Below, one piece after another: positions 34,270 to 38,226 of a DNA stretch of 38,226 nucleotides. This stretch comes from Bacteroidota bacterium. Its GTDB lineage: Bacteria; Bacteroidota; Bacteroidia; Bacteroidales; Prolixibacteraceae. A program made the position numbers and the translations under genes. The stretch lies in assembly GCA_029265715.1 (NCBI GenBank), contig JAJUGZ010000032.1, positions 1-38,226 on the forward strand, given 5' to 3'. The notes under the pieces are model-generated. The model was given only the letters and a program-made list of their open reading frames with translations. It was not told the origin of the DNA and ran no database searches. Each line of letters opens with the position of its first letter. Position 1 is the stretch's first letter.

Positions 34270-36129
34270 ATGGAAACCCCATCTTTTGCCCTGCCTTTTA
34301 TCATTGGGTTACTCTTCATCATCAGTTTCCTGATTGTCGTAACAATCATCTGGATCGCCGGGCTCTCGAAAATTGACAAAATCCGGATCTGGAAAAACAT
34401 GCCGACCCGCAAAACCGGTGAAGCACTGGCCGAAACGTTCATGGAGTCGCTTTTGCACCGGAAGATATTCCGTAAGAATCCGGTGCTTGGATATATGCAC
34501 ACCAGCCTGGCATTTGGGTGGTTCCTGCTGATCGTGGTAGGGCATATCGAAACAGCCTTGCATTACCGAACCTTATCGTTCCCAATATGGAAGTCCATCT
34601 TCTTTCGTTATGCCGAGCAAACGCCACCTGCCGGTTTCGAAAGTAAATTTTTTGCAGCATCCATGGATTTCCTGCTTCTAATTGTCCTTTCCGGAGTGAT
34701 GCTGGCCTATTATAAGCGGATTCACAAAAGCCTGTTTGGTATGAAACGGACTACCCGGTTAAAAGTTGGCGACCGGATTTCGCTAACGGCGCTTTGGCTG
34801 ATCTTCCCATTGCGGCTGGCCGCCGAAAGTGTTAGCGCTAACCTGTACCACAATGGCAGTTTTCTGACCCAGTCTGCCGGGAACCTGCTGGCTTCGTTCG
34901 TTCCGGTCCAGCAGATGGAGATGCCTTTGTGGTGGGCTTATTCGTGTGCTTTAGGTGTTTTTTTCCTGACGATGCCCGTTTCGCGTTACATGCACATTCC
35001 GGTCGAAGTCCTGCTGATTTTCCTCCGGAAGTACGGCATCCGGCTTAAAAAGAACGTGAATACCTATACGCGTGTCCAGGTTTTTTCGTGTTCGCGTTGC
35101 GGTATTTGCCTCGATAGTTGCCAGATGAACCATGCCAATATCCGAAACACCCAATCGGTTTACGTGTTGAAGCAAATTCGCGGGCGGCGACTGAGCGACG
35201 AACAATTGTTTAACTGCCTGCTTTGCGGGCGTTGTCAGAATGATTGCCCGGTGGGCCTCGACCTGAACAACCTGCGCATCACCCAGCGCATCGAGTCGAC
35301 AATGGAATACAATTCGCAGTACGACTACCTGAAAAGCGACTGCATGCCGAAACCGGTTTCAACCGAAGTTATTTATTTCGCCGGATGTATGACCCATCTT
35401 ACACCGGCTATCATCAAATCGATGCGGGCCCTGTTCGAAATGGCTGGCGTCAGCTATTGGTTTATGGACGAAGACAAAACCGCCTGCTGCGGGCGTCCGC
35501 TCATGCAGGCCGGCCAATACCAGGCTGCACAAAAACTGGTTGACCATAACCGTGAAAAAATCCAGGCTTCCGGAGCTAAAACGTTGGTTGTTTCGTGCCC
35601 GATTTGTTATAAGGTATTTAATGAAGATTACAGTTTGCCCGGAATCCGTGTCGTTCATCATTCGGAATACCTGTTGGAACTAATGGCCGATAAAAGATTG
35701 CCCATTCATAAACTCCCGCTACGGGCTGTTTACCACGATCCGTGTGAACTGGGGCGCGGCAGCGGCATTTACCACCAGCCCCGCTTATTGCTCGACGAAT
35801 ACGCCAATCTGATTCCGGTCAGAAACGAAAAGGAAAAGGCTTGGTGTTGTGGTGGAAGTCTGGCCAATATCAAAATTCAGATGAGCGAACGCGACCAGAT
35901 CAGACAAAAAGCCATGGAGGAATACCTGAGCTATGGCCCCGATGTGCTGGTAACAGCCTGTCCGCTTTGCAAAAAAACGTTTGCCAAAGACCGCAACCTT
36001 CCGGTTCACGACCTGTCCGAAGTGGTTTACATGGCCATACGGCAAAAAAGTACGGGAAATACCTCCGAAGATCCGGGGAAAAAGGAAGTGAACTACGAGC
36101 AAATTTTTTTCCCCCGGATTACATCTTAA
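34270..36129 (+). CDS. Membrane HdrE-HdrD-like fusion (cytochrome b-like + ferredoxin + two CCG domains)
   Basis: A 619-residue fusion. Residues 1-250 hold about five membrane helices (8-30, 78-95, 130-150, 170-187, 222-240) with His77, His92, His98, His194 and His242 as possible heme b ligands. They resemble HdrE/NarI quinone-site subunits. Then come two [4Fe-4S] sets (C274/277/280/284 and C316/319/322/326) and two complete CCG domains: C373, CC406-407, C443, C446 and C492, CC526-527, C564, C567. In methanogens HdrE and HdrD are separate; fusion gives a one-piece route from quinone to noncubane clusters. It is the last gene of the operon, 3 nt after the HdrC-like gene. The disulfide or acceptor is unknown. 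Confidence 0.9.
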   Translation: METPSFALPFIIGLLFIISFLIVVTIIWIAGLSKIDKIRIWKNMPTRKTGEALAETFMESLLHRKIFRKNPVLGYMHTSLAFGWFLLIVVGHIETALHYRTLSFPIWKSIFFRYAEQTPPAGFESKFFAASMDFLLLIVLSGVMLAYYKRIHKSLFGMKRTTRLKVGDRISLTALWLIFPLRLAAESVSANLYHNGSFLTQSAGNLLASFVPVQQMEMPLWWAYSCALGVFFLTMPVSRYMHIPVEVLLIFLRKYGIRLKKNVNTYTRVQVFSCSRCGICLDSCQMNHANIRNTQSVYVLKQIRGRRLSDEQLFNCLLCGRCQNDCPVGLDLNNLRITQRIESTMEYNSQYDYLKSDCMPKPVSTEVIYFAGCMTHLTPAIIKSMRALFEMAGVSYWFMDEDKTACCGRPLMQAGQYQAAQKLVDHNREKIQASGAKTLVVSCPICYKVFNEDYSLPGIRVVHHSEYLLELMADKRLPIHKLPLRAVYHDPCELGRGSGIYHQPRLLLDEYANLIPVRNEKEKAWCCGGSLANIKIQMSERDQIRQKAMEEYLSYGPDVLVTACPLCKKTFAKDRNLPVHDLSEVVYMAIRQKSTGNTSEDPGKKEVNYEQIFFPRITS

Positions 36130-36181
36130 AGGCGGATCCCGGTTGTGTGATGGTTTTCAGATAGAATTAGATGCAAATAAA

Positions 36182-36215
36182 AAAGAGTTGCAGGTTAAAC
36201 GTCCTACAACTCTTT
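36182..36215. terminator. Bidirectional terminator between the hdr-like operon and tRNA-Lys
   Basis: AAAGAGTTG (36182-36190) pairs with CAACTCTTT (36207-36215), with AGG/CCT above one mismatch and a short loop. A-runs and T-rich flanks serve both directions. Confidence 0.7.
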
Positions 36216-36225
36216 GATTATTTTG

Positions 36226-36298
<73 letters not shown>

Positions 36299-36397
36299 TT
36301 TTTTCGACGCCCAAAAGTAGTAGTTTCTTGTTTTTCTGCAATGAATTTTTAACGAGATTTTGTTAAAATTTTTGTCTAACCCTAAATTCAATAGGTA

Positions 36398-36426
36398 TTG
36401 TATCACGGGAAACAACTGTATATTTG
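36398..36426 (+). promoter_or_regulatory. Promoter of the DoxX gene
   Basis: TTG (36398-36400), an 18-nt spacer and TATATTTG (36419-36426) fit the Bacteroidota pattern. They lie about 75 nt before the ATG at 36501. Confidence 0.6.
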
Positions 36427-36500
36427 CCTGAGCAGGACAAAAAGAAAACGTTTCTTTGCTTTCGGATTGTTGGTTTATTGTAGTAAAAAGGAATTGACTT

Positions 36501-36917
36501 ATGGGAAAGAAAATGGTTGGATCGAAAACGAACGATTTTTTGGAAAACGCGTGGTTGCTTGCCTTCCGGGCTTGCGGCGGAGGTTTTATGCTGACTCACG
36601 GCATTCCGAAACTTCAGCAATTGTTTGCCGGCGGGCAAATTGCTTTTCCTGACCCGTTTAAAATAGGGGCGCTTTGGTCGCTTGCCCTGGCTGTATTTGC
36701 CGAGGTTTTATGCGCCGTCTTGGTTGTTCTGGGCATCGCAACCCGTTTGGCGGTAATCCCATTGATTGTTACCATGAGTGTGGCGGCATTTTACATACAT
36801 GCACACGACAAGTTTGCCAGCAAGGAAATGGCATTGCTTTATCTGCTGATTTATATGACTATTTTGGTTTACGGAAGCGGAAATTTTGCCTTGGGGCGGA
36901 TTATCCGGGGGAACTAG
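36501..36917 (+). CDS. DoxX family membrane protein
   Basis: A 138-residue protein with four hydrophobic segments, typical of DoxX. The N-terminal part has FRACGGGFMLTHGIPKL (a conserved DoxX region with Arg and His). IGALWSLALAVFAEVLCAVLVVLG is split into the second and third helices, and YLLIYMTILVYGSGNFALG closes the domain. Members are linked to thiosulfate:quinone oxidoreductase or to redox-stress membrane complexes, but most have no defined role. It lies just after the tRNA on the other strand, with its own promoter, and converges with the alcohol dehydrogenase gene. Confidence 0.88.
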   Translation: MGKKMVGSKTNDFLENAWLLAFRACGGGFMLTHGIPKLQQLFAGGQIAFPDPFKIGALWSLALAVFAEVLCAVLVVLGIATRLAVIPLIVTMSVAAFYIHAHDKFASKEMALLYLLIYMTILVYGSGNFALGRIIRGN

Positions 36918-36943
36918 CCTGCTCCGGCGACGGGGAATAGAAA

Positions 36944-37975
36944 TCAGGGATGGATGGCTAAAACTTTTGCTCCTTTAATTCGTCGGTGTTTGATGTCGAG
37001 AATGGCCCGGTTGGCATCTTCAAAAGGGTAAACTTCCACTTCAGGCCTGAAGGGCATTGCTGCAGCGATCCGAATAAATTCCTGAACATCGCGGGCTGTG
37101 ACATTGGCCACGCTTTTTATTTCTTTTTCCATCCACAGATGAGCCGGGTAGTTTAAATTTAGCAAGTATTCCTGGTCGAGCGATTCTTTCCGGATGGCAT
37201 TGATCACCAGCCTGCCACCGGGTTTGAGTGTTTCGAGTGCGTGCAGGACCGGTATCCAGACCGGAGTCGTATCGATGATGCAGTCAAGTAATCGTGGAGG
37301 TTTGTTGTTGGTGTCGCCAGCCCAACTGGCGCCCAGATCCAAGGCAAATTGACGTTCTTCCAGATTCCGGGCAAAAACAAAAATCTCGGATGCTGGATAC
37401 AGGTACCTGACCAGTTTCAGGACCAGATGGGCCGATGCGCCAAACCCGGTTAGCCCAATGCGTTTCCCATTCTCCATTTGGCAAAGAGATACCGACCGGT
37501 ATCCGATGGCTCCGGCGCAGAGCAGGGGAGCTGCTTCAAAATCAGAAAAAATATCAGGGATTTTATAAACAAAATTTTCGTTGGCAATCAGGTATTCGGC
37601 ATAGCCGCCATTTGTATCGCGGCCGGTTGCTGTAAATCCGGAGCATAAATTTTCACGGCCCGAGAGGCAGAATTCACAACTTCCGCATGCTGAGTAAATC
37701 CAGGCAATCCCAACCCGATCGCCGGGTTTTATGTCGGCTCTTTTCCCTTTTGTTTCTTCAACGGTCCCGACAACCTGATGGCCGGGAATAACCGGGAAGT
37801 GCGGAGGAGGAGTCCTTCCTTCAATTTCGTCGATCTCTGTATGACAAATTCCACAGGCATTCACGCGGACCAAAAGTTCTCCTTCGTCAGGCACAGGCCT
37901 TGGCAGTTCAACCATCCGGAGAGGTAATGTTTCTTTTGTCAGGTCACTGATTTTATCAATTATCCAGGCTTTCAT
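36944..37975 (-). CDS. Zinc-dependent alcohol dehydrogenase family protein (TIGR02822-like)
   Basis: A 343-residue medium-chain dehydrogenase. The catalytic zinc ligands C41 (CGICHTE) and H66 (PGHQ) and the structural zinc set C97, C100, C103 and C111 are present. The NAD(P) fold has GLTGFGASAHLVLKLVRY. The pattern fits the zinc-binding ADH-like group that I recall as TIGR02822. The frame runs on upstream to 38224, but this crosses the end of an IS66 element and has no similarity; ATG 37975 starts the conserved MKAWIIDKI. A weak promoter lies directly upstream. The alcohol or aldehyde substrate is unknown. Confidence 0.92.
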   Translation of the reverse strand: MKAWIIDKISDLTKETLPLRMVELPRPVPDEGELLVRVNACGICHTEIDEIEGRTPPPHFPVIPGHQVVGTVEETKGKRADIKPGDRVGIAWIYSACGSCEFCLSGRENLCSGFTATGRDTNGGYAEYLIANENFVYKIPDIFSDFEAAPLLCAGAIGYRSVSLCQMENGKRIGLTGFGASAHLVLKLVRYLYPASEIFVFARNLEERQFALDLGASWAGDTNNKPPRLLDCIIDTTPVWIPVLHALETLKPGGRLVINAIRKESLDQEYLLNLNYPAHLWMEKEIKSVANVTARDVQEFIRIAAAMPFRPEVEVYPFEDANRAILDIKHRRIKGAKVLAIHP

Positions 37976-37980
37976 AACGT

Positions 37981-38011
37981 TAAAGGTACGATATGTTGAG
38001 GTCGAATACAA
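37981..38011 (-). promoter_or_regulatory. Weak promoter candidate for the alcohol dehydrogenase gene
   Basis: On the minus strand TTG (38011-38009), a 20-nt spacer and TACCTTTA (37988-37981, last base off consensus) lie so close to the ATG at 37975 that the transcript would be nearly leaderless. Confidence 0.3.
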
Positions 38012-38087
38012 GCGGGTGTTGTGTTGGCGAGATGTATTTTGAGTTATAGTTTCGCTGGATATTATGCAAATGCGGCCCGAAATAAAT

Positions 38088-38226
38088 GTAAGCCGCCGCG
38101 CATGAGCATCTGCCATTTTGTAGAAATTGGTTTTACTTTTGCCCGGGCAGGAGTTTGTGCAGTTGATTGGCCGGATAATCGGATATGACAGCCAGTGTTC
38201 GCGTGAGCCAGGCCAATGGTTCAATA
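38088..38226 (-). mobile_element. IS66-family element, one end (partial)
   Basis: GTAAGCCGCC starting at 38088 matches the IS66 terminal repeat (GTAAGCG-type). The element extends to the right out of the window. The transposase C-terminus follows 45 bp inside. The 8 bp outside the repeat, AAATAAAT (38080-38087), should be the target duplication, whose other copy would lie beyond the window. Confidence 0.75.
38133..38226 (-). CDS. IS66-family transposase, C-terminal 30 codons
   Basis: The frame running in from the right edge ends at TAA (38135-38133). It carries the IS66 C-terminal pattern: EPLAWL, then ISDYPAN, then KLLPGQ, like the usual P-WL-x-L-P-x-HP-N-LLP ending. The rest of the gene is outside the window, so activity cannot be judged. 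Confidence 0.75.
   Translation of the reverse strand, partial: IEPLAWLTRTLAVISDYPANQLHKLLPGQK

Noticed and set aside
37976-38224. N-terminal extension of the alcohol dehydrogenase by 83 residues
   Set aside because: It would cross the IS66 terminal repeat and overlap the transposase end, and it has no resemblance to the family. The conserved start is ATG 37975.

Overview
This window is chromosomal DNA of a Bacteroidota bacterium, most likely of the Marinilabiliales/Prolixibacteraceae type (the lineage is an inference). The evidence is direct. There is a short primary sigma factor of the Bacteroidota type and a Rho with a long disordered glutamine-rich insertion. One lipoprotein has aspartates straight after the lipobox cysteine. 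A DUF4301 gene is present. Several -7 boxes of the TAnnTTTG type, some with a TTG about 18-20 nt upstream, lie in front of genes. No rRNA operon or CRISPR array was seen.

Both edges are mobile DNA. The left edge (1-1212) is the 3' part of a group II intron: the maturase reading frame, domain V and domain VI. The right edge (38088-38226) is one end of an IS66-family element, with its terminal repeat and the last 30 codons of its transposase. A broken IS982-family transposase lies at 29724-30278.

From left to right the genes are as follows. A minus-strand operon of DUF4301, a TPR protein and phosphosulfolactate synthase (5297-1533) is followed by a plus-strand TIGR01212-type radical SAM gene. 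A minus-strand cell-division/RNA-decay cluster (coiled-coil protein, zapA, a strong nested hairpin, rny) diverges from an M23 peptidase. fabD has a structured leader of about 260 nt that may encode a 48-residue peptide. Next come a minus-strand surface lipoprotein and a plus-strand set of NfnAB/SudAB-type flavoproteins with a dihydroorotate dehydrogenase-like protein. These are followed by a LysM/periplasmic-binding fusion, a PQQ-type sugar dehydrogenase-like lipoprotein with a cytochrome c lipoprotein, mobA, cstA and a large Tat-exported double FAD oxidoreductase. Then come rho (minus), rpoD and rpe (plus), the IS982 remnant and a TlpA-type thioredoxin (minus).

The most interesting region is 31045-36129, a compact plus-strand operon of heterodisulfide-reductase-like genes: hdrC, hdrB, a minimal hdrA, a second hdrC, and a fusion of a membrane cytochrome b-like domain with a ferredoxin and two CCG domains (HdrE+HdrD). 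It has no FlxABCD, hydrogenase, MvhD or formate dehydrogenase partner nearby. This suggests a quinone-linked thiol/disulfide or electron-transfer complex, comparable in logic to Qmo but different in composition. It ends at a bidirectional terminator facing a tRNA-Lys(CUU) gene. A DoxX protein and a zinc alcohol dehydrogenase follow.

The redox genes (NfnAB-like, Hdr-like, PQQ/cytochrome c, CstA, TlpA) fit an organism that moves electrons between NAD(P)H, ferredoxin, thiols and menaquinone. No experiment or database search supports these roles here; they rest on motifs and gene order.
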